From positions 5,022,001 to 5,086,000 of the forward strand of contig NC_091050.1 in NCBI RefSeq assembly GCF_963966145.1: a DNA stretch of 64,000 nt, written 5' to 3'. Positions 1 to 12,200 of this stretch are shown here, in pieces. The position numbers were made by a program, and so were the translations under genes. The notes below the pieces were generated by a model that worked only from the letters and a program-made list of their open reading frames with translations, was not told the origin of the DNA and made no database searches. Positions within the stretch are counted from its first letter, which is position 1; the number at the start of each line of letters is the position of its first letter. Origin of the DNA: Tenebrio molitor (Eukaryota > Arthropoda > Insecta > Coleoptera > Tenebrionidae).

Positions 1-16
1 GATACAATTTACTCAC

Positions 17-1622
17 AATTTTCTGATGAAGGCGATATGGTCGTTTTAAAAAGTGGAGCTCGAGCAGTTGTATATGGCACAAAACCTTAAAAAGTTTATA
101 TTGGAACACAGTCATTAAAATATGGTAAGATATTATAATACAAATGCAATTTGTATGTCAATAAACTGTGACACTAGTTAGTAAATGAAATGTATTTTAT
201 TTATTTAAATATTTAATCCAAACTTATTAATAAATGAACCTACTTTGAGGAGAAAATCGAGGTGCAGGATATCCTGGAAACCCTGAAATAAAATGTTTAT
301 AAAATTACGTTAAGCACATCTTTTTTTTAACGTCCGTCAAAAAAAGTGCAAGTTTTTTCATTCGTTTGCGTTCATAAAATATGTGATTTTTGAATGGATT
401 TAAAACTAAATTTGGAATATCTTACCAAATGATTGGGCTAACGATGGCGTTCTAAGATCTGCAAAAATAATTTAGTAAACTTCAGTAAAAAAAAATGCAA
501 GATGGACTTCCAGAGCAATATTTTTTTTAAATAACTCAAAGCTCTATTACTATTATTACTACAGAGTTTTTAGTTCGTCCTTGAATTAGATTTACAATAT
601 CTATCCATGAGATATAAAGAGATTAGTAACATTATTTTAGTTTTATTTCCGTTTTATGCATTTTTATGGAGATAGGTATGTATGTAAATTATTTGAGTTT
701 GTTAGCAGACATTTAGTTATAGATCAAAAGTGCTTTTGCAATAAATAATACTTACAAAATTTTCTGTTAGACATTAAATCTACAAAAAATAATTATTCGT
801 AAATAAGGACCTTAAATGTTCATTATAAAAAAATTATTGAGTACTTACGTGTTGAACTTGGTCCCATATTATATGAGCGTGCTACAACAGAAATAAAACT
901 GTTAATACATATAATATTAAAAGTAAGTTGTTACTTTTCAAAATTGATTGAGTTTCGAAACGTCACTCTTGCAAATGAAACATTTTTCTCAACTTCAAAC
1001 TGACAAGCAAAATAAAAAATAAATCTCGTAAATTCATTTTTGTTATTTGTTTTTATTAATCGCATACCCAAGGGTTTTGAGCACTTTATTAATTTATTTT
1101 CACTGTTCTAATCAGGCCAAGTTGGGGTGCCTGGGATCGGCTAGGGGTCGAGGAATGGCCTGACACCTATTCCAAGTTATACTGACACATTCTTTTCAAA
1201 TTTGTAACATTAAAGACAGCAGCAGTAAACCCCTCCCAAATTTTCTCGCGGACATCCGGTTTATGCGTAAGTTGAAAACGATGAGTTAACGATTAAAAAG
1301 AGGTGAATTGCAATGTAATATAAATTTTTGCAAGATTTTACTTCTTGAATATGAAAAATAAACAAATAAATGTAGGTTACATTTTGATTATATTTATCCC
1401 AATTTAAGCTAAAAGAAATAAGAACTATCACTTACGATTATAATTGTAACTGGACCTAGCAGAATAACCTGAAACGGCTAAAAATAATATATATTATTAT
1501 TTTTTTATTATTTCACTTGTTTTCGATTTTATGAAAATTTTATTCATACGGCCAATTATATTACATATTTTACGAATACTTACGCATAGCACCACTACCC
1601 AGCATTCGACTTCCCTGACTAT
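17..1622 (-). other. Micro-exon tail of ITIH-like copy 1
   Basis: Seven exons of 39, 33, 33, 24, 33, 39 and 69 nt lie between AG and GT sites. Every length is a multiple of three, and each exon starts with two bases finishing the previous codon. Peptides include SQGSRMLGSGAM, YSARSSYNYN, RSYNMGPSST, LRTPSLAQSF and FPGYPAPRFSPQ. Homologous exons occur in copy 2, which supports coding. For 1436-1468 an alternative acceptor at 1477 also keeps frame. Confidence 0.8.
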
Positions 1623-4542
1623 CTGTAAACCAAAGAATAAATTAATGTTTGTTAAAGTTTAAAATAATGAATATTATGCTTTTATGTTTTTAACGTCTAT
1701 GTACACGGCCCGTAGGAAAAAGCGACACAGAAAGCGACACGCGAGAATGTAACATTTGTAACGTCCAAAGCTGCTCAATTAAATTTCGCAGGTATATAAC
1801 GTCCACCGCTAAAATGTTCGTTTTAAAATCCCATCGTTGAATATGTAAAATTGGCATGGCTTTATTAGTATCGGAAAATGGCATGTCAAAGAATTTGCAC
1901 GAAGCAGGAGAACACAAGTGGTTATAATATAAGTATCTCAAAATCTATAGACTTTGGACATAATCGGAGACTTGTATTCATCTAACCCAAACGCTTTATC
2001 TGCGAATCCTGTTTGAAGAGTAAACATGTATCACATCTGACATGCTTATACATCCTCAACAGCTGCAGGTACAGAGACGTTAGTTAAAGTTATATGCCGA
2101 TTTTTTTGTTGCTACGGATAGCTACATTTTTATTAACGTTAATTTAATATAAAATCTCTTTCCTAAGCTGACAAATGCTCTGCTTACCTAACTTTGACTC
2201 GTCTACATTTTGGGTGTTCGCAGAATCAGTTCTATTTGGTTTGACAACAACCAAAGAACTCACCGGAGTGACGAATGAATATTTCAAAGCTAAGTCAAGT
2301 GCTTTCTTTGTTAATTCTGTCTTGTTCTCTGTAGTTTCCCGTTCTTTTAGAATCTGTCTAACTGTTAAATATGCCCATAACCTTTCTATCGAAGTAACAG
2401 GTTCACTTCTACTTGCATTGAACTGAATCCTTCCTGTCGTACATATGCTAGTAACGGTAAGTAATATGTCTGACTTGTTACCTTAAAAATTACAACGTAA
2501 ACTTAAATAATTCCTGAAATAGATAAATAAATTATTTACTTGTCCTTCCTGCCACAACTAATTCTGAACCGTTAAATAGAATAGGATAATGAGTTTTTGT
2601 TACATCTGAAACTCCATCCACGTACTTAAAGTTAATGTCGCTCAATAGAGGTGAAGAAATTTGCTTGTAAAAGTCCTGTAACTGTAAGGAAGCGTCGGCT
2701 GCTTCGTAAATATGTCTTGAAAAACCTAAGTTCTGGGAGGATAGTTTTCTTAGGAAATCTTTATCTGCACCAGCCCCAAATGAAAGTGAGAAAATTGAAG
2801 ATCGCTTCTTTCCCGAATTTAGTTTGGTCACCTAAAACATTTCAATACAGTACCTGAAATGAGGATATTCATTGTTATTTACTGTTTGCGTGATTTGATC
2901 GCCAGACCGCATGCCGACGTTTGGTAAACCGTCGGTTAAAAATATAATCATCGGTTGGTATTTATTTGGTAAGTTTTCTTGGGATCGCTTAATTAAATAT
3001 AAGCCAATTTCTAGTCCAGCGATTATATTGGTCATACCCAAATCACTTTTATCTTTGATAATATTTTTAGCTTTTTCAATATTTTCATTTGTTGCCTCGA
3101 CTGCTTCTGGTAATTTTGTTTCCTGAAATTTTAAACGCATTAACTATATTCAACGTAAGAAAGTATTGCTTGTACAAACCCTTAAATAAGGCTCAAGTTG
3201 TCCATACGAACTTGTAAGTAAGTCAACTCTTGAAAATTTATTTTTTGTAATATTCCATACAGAGGCTCCGTTGGCAAAACGAATAATATGAAATATATCA
3301 TTGGGTTTAAGTTCTGATAAAATATTTTGCATAGCTTCTATTAACTGGTCGATCTTATTCCCTCCCATACTGCCACTATGATCCAAAACAAATACTACGT
3401 GTTTTTGTAAAGGTTTCAAATCAGAGGGTGCAAAGAAATGCACAAAATAACCATCACGAACTAAAACCTTAAGTGGACATAAAATTACGTCTGTAATAAA
3501 AATATTATTTTACTTCTCCTCCAGCAGGATCCCTTTCGACGTCGTATTGAACAACAAATTGACCCGCGAGTCCATTTTCCTTTTCACTACCAAGATGTTG
3601 GGCGAACATTTTTTGTTCACTTACATCAGGATTAAATTTAACAACTGCACTTGTTGAATTAATAGTCTTAATTTTAGCAGAAGGATCTAGTTTATCGTCG
3701 TTTTTTCTTATTTCATTTCCTGTTCGTAAAGATGGAGTCTTGACAAATGTTAATGGTTTAGTTTCATTGATGTTAACCTTGAAATATGTAGTTGTAATGT
3801 CAATAGTAGGTAATTCTGATTTTATTTAACGAAGAAAAATCATTTACTTGAACGCCAAGATCATCAACTGTTTGTCCAGGATGTATGTTAATAATGAGTT
3901 CGTACATTCCGATTTGACGTTGCAGAAGTTCTTCGTAAGTGAGTCTAAATATTGTTTTGCTTTCAGGTTCTATATTTACAGATACAGTAAATGTTTTTGA
4001 ATCTCTTGCACTTAGCTCAACGTGTGCTGCACTTTGTCCACTTGATACAGCCTATTTCGATAAGAATTTGGTAACACTTAAATATCGATTATTACAACCA
4101 AGGAGTATTCGTTACCTGTTGATAAATTTTTTTAGCTTCTTCTTTCTCCTTAACATAAGCCTTGTATACTTTTCCATCGATTTCCATCTCAAATTCCGAT
4201 ATAAATGCATTTTCGGGTAAGATTACAGAAAACGTTGTTTCTGCCGCACTTTTCTTTAAATTTCTTACTTTGCTAGTTATAAGTGTGGTCGCGTAACGAT
4301 TACTGACATTAGATTCAATTTGCATTGAGTAGATTTGAGGATTAACCCGAGGGTTCTATTAAACATACATATTTACATCATCCACAGAACTTATAGAAAT
4401 CATTACTTACATCATCAGTTTCTCCATTTTCTTTATCTTTTACAGATTCAGTCGTTGATACCACCAAACTGCTGCTATCGGTGGTGGCAATCGATAATGC
4501 TATTTCACATATAAACAATAAAGTTAGACAAACGCACTTCAT
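17..4542 (-). CDS. ITIH-like secreted VIT/vWA protein, copy 1 (3' end beyond left edge)
   Basis: Homologue of inter-alpha-trypsin inhibitor heavy chains, secreted proteins that bind extracellular matrix. Exons on the minus strand: 4411-4542, 4116-4355, 3848-4051, 3514-3777, 3180-3467, 2883-3122, 2540-2831 and 2188-2481. These are followed by micro-exons 1584-1622, 1436-1468, 849-881, 756-779, 426-458, 244-282 and 17-85. The ATG at 4540-4542 opens a signal peptide (MKCVCLTLLFICEIALS). The VIT domain spans exons 2-4 (YEELLQRQIGMYEL). The vWA domain starts in exon 5 with an intact metal site (DHSGS) and includes FLTDGLPN in exon 6. Exon 8 carries the family hallmark ERLWAYLT and FVTPVSSLVV. All junctions keep frame. 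The last visible exon matches copy 2, so the C-terminus, possibly with a CLIP domain, should lie left of the window. No frame break is seen, so both copies may be functional. Confidence 0.88.
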
Positions 4543-5941
4543 CTTGTATATTTTTGAAAACACACAAGCAAATAAGAGTCTACAATTGTGTCGTTGGATT
4601 TTATAATTATAATAGGTTTCCCCACCACCGGTTTAGATAATGTTACACAGAAAATTTAACAAAATTTTTGGGGTCACAGTTTATCGTTATAAATAATAAT
4701 GTTTTCGTAAGATCCAAACGCATGATCATTAATTACAGGAATTACCAACTTTATATCACACGTTATTGCTGCGTTATATGTTTACTTCTAACAAACTTTT
4801 GAAAAGGCATTTTAAAAGTTCACTATAAATTAATTCAAGGAATTGTTTATTTTCGATGTTCCATCTTTTGTCATTTAAAAATACGTAACAGACTTAACCT
4901 TGGTGATACAAAGAAACGATAAACTTCTGTAGATTAAAATTACATGTGAGGTTTTACCGAACTCTGTAACAATAAGTGCATAGATGAAGGTATTATACCT
5001 TTCTCCATTTTCATTATACCACCTACCCTAAATTACGTAGATAAAAATCCTTACGTGAAATGAATGTTTTTCTATGAATCATTGGACCCCATAAAAATAA
5101 AAAAAAATTATGTTTAAATTGTAAAAATATAAATAAAAACTATTTTCCATAATCTATAATTAATACATAATAATGATTAATATGAAGGATGACACATATA
5201 TAAAAAGATAAATGAAAGATGTTTGGATTTTTAGAACCATAATATTTGCTTGTTTCTGGTAGAAGAATAAGAAGAATTGAAGATTTAAATTCAAAGAAGT
5301 GTTTAACAAAACATTTAAGTGTTTAGTTATAGACTTAATTGTAATCTTTAAAATTTTCGTCTCAATTATTAAATATACAGGGTGTTTCAAAATTGGCGAA
5401 TTCCGAATTCAGAGCGTGGTAGGAAAGGACCCAGTGGAGCTCGTAAATACTTAGAAAAAAATTGCTCTTCCTTCAATAATCACAATAATCAATGTCAGTG
5501 GACACAGCCTACTAACTTTAAGAAAATTTTAAAATGGGTTAAAATTATTAAATTATTAATGTAATAAGTAATAACATTTAAAAAAACTATCAGAACTTGT
5601 AAAAAATTAAGTAAGCTAAAAAAAAGTGTTCGAAAAATAATTCTGAAATTAGCAGTAGAAAAACCATTAACACGAAATAAGGATTATACCATGTAAATCC
5701 CTATGGTTCATTGATAAAAAAAATCACTGTATAGCAAGATTAGGGTTTAGCTTTAAACCAATAGCGGGCGAGTAGGGGTAGTCACCTCTATAGTGGGAAT
5801 GTGCAGTGCGTAACCCTCAAAGCGCTATTATTATTATTTGTACTAAAAATAAATGACTAAATGTTCTGCAATATTTATTTTATTACAAGTAAAATTCAAT
5901 AAAAAAGAATACAGGCGTAGGGGTTTAAAATATGAAAACAT
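4543..5941. other. Spacer between the two ITIH-like genes
   Basis: About 1.4 kb of AT-rich sequence holding the promoter side of copy 1 and the 3' flank of copy 2. No convincing coding exon is seen. A transposon-like end (ACAGGGTGTTTC) begins near 5379. The 4560-4750 flank resembles 13050-13240 upstream of copy 2, so the duplication includes promoter sequence. Confidence 0.6.
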
Positions 5942-6215
5942 TTAAGGTACTGGGCTTGATTTATTTTTTTTGGGACAGCAGACTCCAGCAAATCTGAAAT
6001 ACAAAGGTTTTTAATTATTTTCTTCGAAATAGAATCAATTCCTTACTCATTGAGTGGACAAAAATATTTGAAGTAAATATTGATATCTGTCAACACTGAG
6101 AACACTTCAGGACAATCATACAAAAGAGTACACTCCCCGGTATTATCATTCAAAGGAGTCTTAGAGCATTCAGGATGTACAGTTACGTCCCCACTTTGTC
6201 CCAATTTGAGCATAC
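5942..6215 (-). other. CLIP-domain exons of the ITIH-like gene
   Basis: The exon at 6047-6215 encodes HPECSKTPLNDNTGEC, then YDCP and YFCP. The exon at 5942-5993 encodes FAGVCCPKK and a TAA stop. The spacing C-x11-C-x5-C-x17-C-x8-CC fits CLIP domains of arthropod CLIP-serine proteases, which act in Toll and melanization cascades. The split codon (GA then A) restores Glu across the 53 nt intron, and the donor GTAAGG overlaps an in-frame TAA. An unspliced read would therefore stop early and lose the last two cysteines. Confidence 0.8.
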
Positions 6216-9200
6216 CTGAAATACATTTGAGTAATTTACTTATTCCTTCACTATAATGTTGTTATGATTATCTACATTTAGTTATCAAGATATTATAGTC
6301 CTGAGATTAATAAAATATATAAAATTACCTAGAGGAGTTGTTATGTTTTCATTTTTCATTTTGATTTGCTCCAGCCACTGAGGAACGGTTGCTGCAAATA
6401 TTAAAATAAAATCGTTTTACACACGACAAAACTTACTCACAATTTTCAGATGAAGGTGATAGGGTCGTTCTGAATTTAACTGGAGAGCGACGAGTACTTG
6501 TTACATATGGTTGAAATCCTAAAAAAGTTTATGTTGGATAGAATGAATGTCAATAAACTGTGAAAACTGCTAGTAAATAAAACTTAATTTTTTAATTTTA
6601 AATATTTTATCTAAACATATTAAAATATGAACCTACTTGGAGGAGGAGGATAATATGCTTCTGCTCTATGACGCCCTAGAATAAAAATTCAATAAAATTA
6701 TACTGTAATAATAAGTTTATCATCTTTTTCATCAATTAAATAATCAATTTAAGATGTTTGTTTTAATATTCGTCAAGTATCAGATCTATCTAAATTTTAA
6801 TCGACATAGAATATAGATTAGAATAAAATTATCGTTTACACTTAAAATTTGACAGGTTCATACGTTACAAGGCCACAATGAACCAAAATTCGAAATCCTG
6901 TTTTGTTTCTGTTCTAGTTTTATGTATTAAAAAAGGTAGATGGCTATTTTATATTTTCTGCGGTTTTCTGTAGGTACTTTTAGATTTACTATTAAGATCT
7001 TCAAATGACAAATATATGTAGTGTAAAATAATTAATATATAATATATACAGGGTGTATCTAAAATGTGTGTTAATCACAGAAAACGATTCGTTTGGCGAA
7101 AATTGGGGGGCAAAAAATCTTGGAAAATGTTTGCGAATTTTGCAAAATGTTATAGAGAAAAGTTTCATAAATTAGCGAGTTCTACCACTGGTTAAAATTA
7201 ACACACGTATTTCAGATACACCTATATATAATGTTGTAGTATCTTACCAGTCAGACCGCTGTAATATGGATCTGCAGCTACTGTAAAAAATGTTTTTTAA
7301 ATATCAATTGAAAGAAACTTAAGATGAACTTCCACAGCCACAACTTTTCAGGGTAATTTAAGTAATTTAATTTAATTATTTAATTATTCAATCTATGTCG
7401 AGTCTGTGTAATGCAGTTTGTAAAGATTTTGACATCTATTATGTTTCTGGGTGTTATTTTCGAAAATCTCTTACGATCTATTTTGTAAATAAAAGTTAGG
7501 ATGAATATCATTCAGCATTAATTTAGTTTCATTATGGGTGTCACTAATGTCTGTAATTGGTTTTTCTAGAACTGTTGGGCAAATAAACATTATTATTATT
7601 ATTATTACATATTATTATTATTATTATTAATTTAAGTATTTTGAAGACATATTTTATCTGAAAAAATTTCAGATTCAATTAACGTACCTACTTCTTGAAA
7701 AATACATTGTCAATTTTTCACTACAACATGATCTGCTTGATCACAAATTTTCCAGAACACTCATTATATGGCAACATAAATGCAGAGATCGATCAATAAA
7801 ATTAATGGTTTTAAATCTAATTCTGTAATATCTTACCACCTCCCATGCTCATTCCTGGAATTCCACCAACTGCAAAAATTATCTAGTAAATTTTAGGAGA
7901 AAGAAATTCAAGATGAACTTCCACAGCAACAATTATTCAAGATAATTTATAACTACTCTTAGAGAAGTTTTTAATTTTGTGATTTAGATGTAAATATGTT
8001 CCTACAGTATCTATAAAAAGAATATATCTGCTGGTTCACGGCGAAGAGTCGTACAAGAGTGCAAATTTAAGTTAATTTCTTTAGTGTAAATTATTAGTTA
8101 ACAATAAAATCAGTTGTTATTGTTTTTATAAAATTTCTTTAAATTATCGAACTTACAGTCAGAAGACGTTTCAATATAGTGTTTCGTTTCAGTGAATGAT
8201 TGCTAAAGATAAAACACTTATGGCCGTTTGCACCGACGTTCCTTATTTTTAAACCAAGCTTAAAAACAATTGTTGCTACGATTTTAATAATTGTAACTAA
8301 GGTTTTAAGCTCTTCTTAATTTTAAACTACGACGGTGCAAACGGCTATTAATAATAAGAGTTAAGCCATATTGTTATTTCCAATTTCACTCATTTATAAT
8401 GAACTCGGTAAAGATTATCTTTTTAACTGACCAGTAAGATTATTTTAGTTTCATTTCTATTTTATGCTGTGGAAAACTAAATGAAAATGTTCTTAATAGT
8501 AAAATATATTTTTCACGAAAATGACATTTACTTATAACGGGTGACTATTAAAATTTTCACTTAGGGTTAGCTATGGATCATTCTTTGTTTTACGTTGCAC
8601 CTTAGACACTGACAAGTTTGACATTATAATTAACATTATCGGTTATGTTTCAATTGTACTGACTGACATTTGTCGTTCGTTCTTGCGTGTGTCTAAAGTA
8701 ACAGAAAAAATAAAAACTCCTTCAAAGCCAACTCCAAGTGAAAATTTTAATAGTCACCCGTTAGTAAAAAGCCCTTTTGCAATATAAAATACTCACAGTA
8801 GCTTCTGGCATATAGTAGTGAATCTACAATAAATAATTACTTATAAATTAATAAAAATGTAAATATTAATTTAAAAAAAAAGTGATTGAATACTTACTTG
8901 TTCCACTTGGTCCCATATAATGTGCTGCAATAGAAATAAAAGTGTTAAGATAATATCAAACACATTTGCATTTTAGGTTGCAATTTAAACAAATATCATA
9001 TTTTTTCTTTAAATTTTAGTAGTTTTAATTTTTATTCAGTTAAAGTATTTGTCTGCCTGAAGTGGATGTCTTTAATGTTACAAATTTGAAATTTTAGGAT
9101 ATAAGTTAGCGCATATGGGGATGTAACTTAGCATACCTGTCCTGTGTCATTCATTAATCATTACTCCACTCCCATCTGCCCTAGGCAACCCCTACTTAAA

Positions 9201-12200
9201 AAATTTTTATTCTATTTTGGTCAATAATCAAATGAGGGCATAAATTGGCCTTTATGGCACAGATTTGTCAAAAATCTGCGAAGCAACGGTTGGTTTAATT
9301 ATTCAAACAATGGTATCAAACATTATTTGATTAAGGAAAATCATACATTATATACACAGTAACCCTAACAACATCAAAATAGCCAACTAAATTTGCATGG
9401 ACACAAATTTTAGTTGATTTCCTTTAAGGAATACTAAATATTTGTTTGAATCTTTTAGAAATTATAAAATAGAATAAAACGTTGTATGTTTACCATGGGC
9501 ATAATTGTCGATTATGGCTCTCGGGAATTTAAAAGCCCTCGTTCCTCGGGCTTTAAACATTCCCTCGTGCCATAATCTCCTGATTATGCCCTTAATACAT
9601 AAATAACTAAAATGACACCCTACATTTCTAATGACAGTTTACAAAATTATAAAAATGAAAAACGAAAGGAGAAATTAATTCAGAATCCGATAAATCGTAG
9701 CAGATGATGCAAAGGATTTGTCAAAATTTCAGATTTTCATTTGTTGTCGCCACAAATAAAAAACTAAAATACAACTCGTTAGTCATTGGCAAGGGTAGTA
9801 ATTTTATCCCCAGTGCCAACCTCACAGCACTTTGACAATTCAGGTCTCTAATAGAGGATCTTTACAATCTGAAGTGAATGCTTCTACTTCAAGCATTTAC
9901 CTTTACTTTATACTTACTTCTGTTCTTAGCAATTATTTTAATTTTATTCATACGGTCAGTTAACTTATTTTACGAATACTTACGTACAGCACGGCTACCC
10001 AGCATTAGACTTCCCTGACTATCTGTAAACCAAAAAATAATTATTGTTTGTTTAAAGTTTGAGATAACGAATATTGTATTACATTATGGGCCGTATGATT
10101 TCCCATTCGTTAAGCCTTTCATTAGCTAAATAATTGATTACTCAAAGTGAGAGTATATGCCAAGCACTATGTTAGACAGAGACAAAATAATTTTACGACG
10201 TTCTTTAACTTTAATGAAAGGGAAATCAAATCATACGGCCCATTATGTTTTTTTACGTGAACTAACATCTATGTATAGTCGGCACGGAGATATAGTGATA
10301 ATGTATTCAGTCCCCATGACGAGGAGGCTGGCAACGTTTAAGTAGTTTATTAGGGATAAGTGCTTGGACAAGATATTTTGCCTGTAAAGACTGCTTGAAG
10401 AACGCCAGGTAGTGCTGACCGTCTAAAGCGTTTCCTTTGTAATGGTTATAAACCAAATCCGCTAACAGTGACAATCGTTATGGAAGTTAAGTACGGGACT
10501 GAATACATTATCACTATATCTCCGTGCCGACTATACAGGGGTACACAGCGCTTAGGAGCGATACACCAAAATCGATAGGCACATACAAGACGATAGCTAC
10601 ATTTTTAACATTAATTTCATATAAAATCTTTTTTCTAAGTTGGCAAGTGCTCTGCTTACCTAACTTTGACTCGTCTACATTTTCGGTGTCCGCAGAATCA
10701 GTTCTATTTGGTTTGACAACAACCAAAGAACTCACGGGAGTGACGAATGAATATTTCAAAGCTAAGTCAAGTGCTTTCTTTGTTAATTCTGTCTTGTTCT
10801 CTGTAGTTTCCCGTTCTTTTAGAATCTGTCTAACTGTTAAATATGCCCATAACCTTTCTATCGAAGTAACAGGTTCACTTCTACTTGCATTGAACTGAAT
10901 CCTTCCTGTTGTACATATGCTAGTAACGGTAAGTAATACGTCTGGATTGTTACCTTAAAAATCACAACGTAAAATTAAATTATTCCTGAAGTAGATAAAT
11001 AAATTATTTACTTGTCCTTCCTGCCACAATTAATTCTGAACCGTTAAATAGAATGGGATAATGAGTTTTTGTAACATCTGAAACTCCATCCACGTACTTA
11101 AAGTTAATGTCGCTCAATAGAGGTGAAGAAATTTGCTTGTAAAAGTCCTGTAACTGTAAGGAAGCGTCGGCTGCTTCGTAAATATGTCTTGAAAAACCTA
11201 AGTTCTGGGAGGATAGTTTTCTTAGGAAATCTTTATCTGCACCAGCTCCAAATGAAAGTGAGAAAATTGAAGATCGTTTTGACCCAGAATTAAGCTTGGT
11301 TACCTAAAAAATGTCCGTACAATACTTGAAATACTCGTAAGTACATTTAATATTCTTACTGTTCGGGTGATATGTTCACCAGAAGACATGCCGACGTTTG
11401 GTAAACCGTCGGTTAAAAATATAATCATCGGTTGGTATTTATTTGGTAAGTTCTCTTGAGTTCGCTTAATTAAAAATAAGCCAGTTTCTAATCCAGCGAT
11501 TATATTAGTCAGACCCATATTACTTTTATCTTTGATAATATCTTTAGCTTTTTCAATATTTTCTTTTGTCCCCATGACTGCTTCTGGTAATTTTATTTCC
11601 TAAAATTTTATAAGGCATTAACTAAAATGAAATTAATAAAGTATTGCTTGTACAGACCCTTAAATAAGGCTCAAGTTGTCCATACGTAGCTGTACGAGTA
11701 TGTATTTCAACTTGTGAAAATGTATTTTCTGTGATATTCCATACAGAGGCTTCATCGGCAAAACGAATAATGTGGAATATATCGTTGGGTTTCAGTTCTG
11801 ATAAAATATTTTGCATGGCTTCTATTAACTGATAGATCTTATTCCCTCCCATACTGCCACTATGATCCAAAACAAATACTACGTGTTTTTGTAGAGGTTT
11901 TAAATCAGAGGGTGCAAAGAAATGCACAAAATAACCATCACGAACTAAAACCTTAAGTGGACATTAAATTACGTTAATAACAAAAATATTATTTTACTTC
12001 TCCTCCAGCAGGATCCCTTTCGACGTCGTATTGAACGACAAATTGACCCGCGAGTCCATTTTCCTTTTCACTGCCAAGATGTTGGGCGAACATTTTTTGT
12101 TCACTTACATCAGGATTAAATTTAACAACTGCACTTGTTGAATTAATAGTCTTAATTTTAGCAGAAGGATCTAGTTTATCGTCGTTTTTTCTTATTTCAT

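Larger units (their letters stand above)
6329..10022 (-). other. Micro-exon tail of ITIH-like copy 2
   Basis: Eight symmetric exons of 39, 27, 27, 33, 33, 39, 78 and 63 nt encode segments such as SQGSLMLGSRAV, HYMGPSGT, GGIPGMSMGG, AADPYYSGLT and RHRAEAYYPPPP, before the CLIP exons. Because all share phase, any subset can be skipped without a frameshift. The introns between them hold several foldback transposons. Confidence 0.8.

Noticed and set aside
2175..2426. Plus-strand open frame opposite ITIH exon 8 (and its twin at 10524-10898)
   Set aside because: It is the shadow of the minus-strand exon, which has splice sites, phase and family motifs; the plus-strand peptide has none.
3778..3847. 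A 32-nt intron between ITIH exons 3 and 4 (acceptor at AAAATCAG)
   Set aside because: It breaks the frame; the acceptor at TTTCAAG, giving a 70-nt intron, restores VNINETK in phase in both copies.
7590..7635. ATT-repeat stretch as a possible regulatory or CRISPR-like array
   Set aside because: Simple trinucleotide microsatellite only; no spacers.
10157..10345. 62-codon plus-strand frame in an ITIH intron
   Set aside because: It lies across inverted-repeat arms and lacks any recognisable motif, so it is probably chance.
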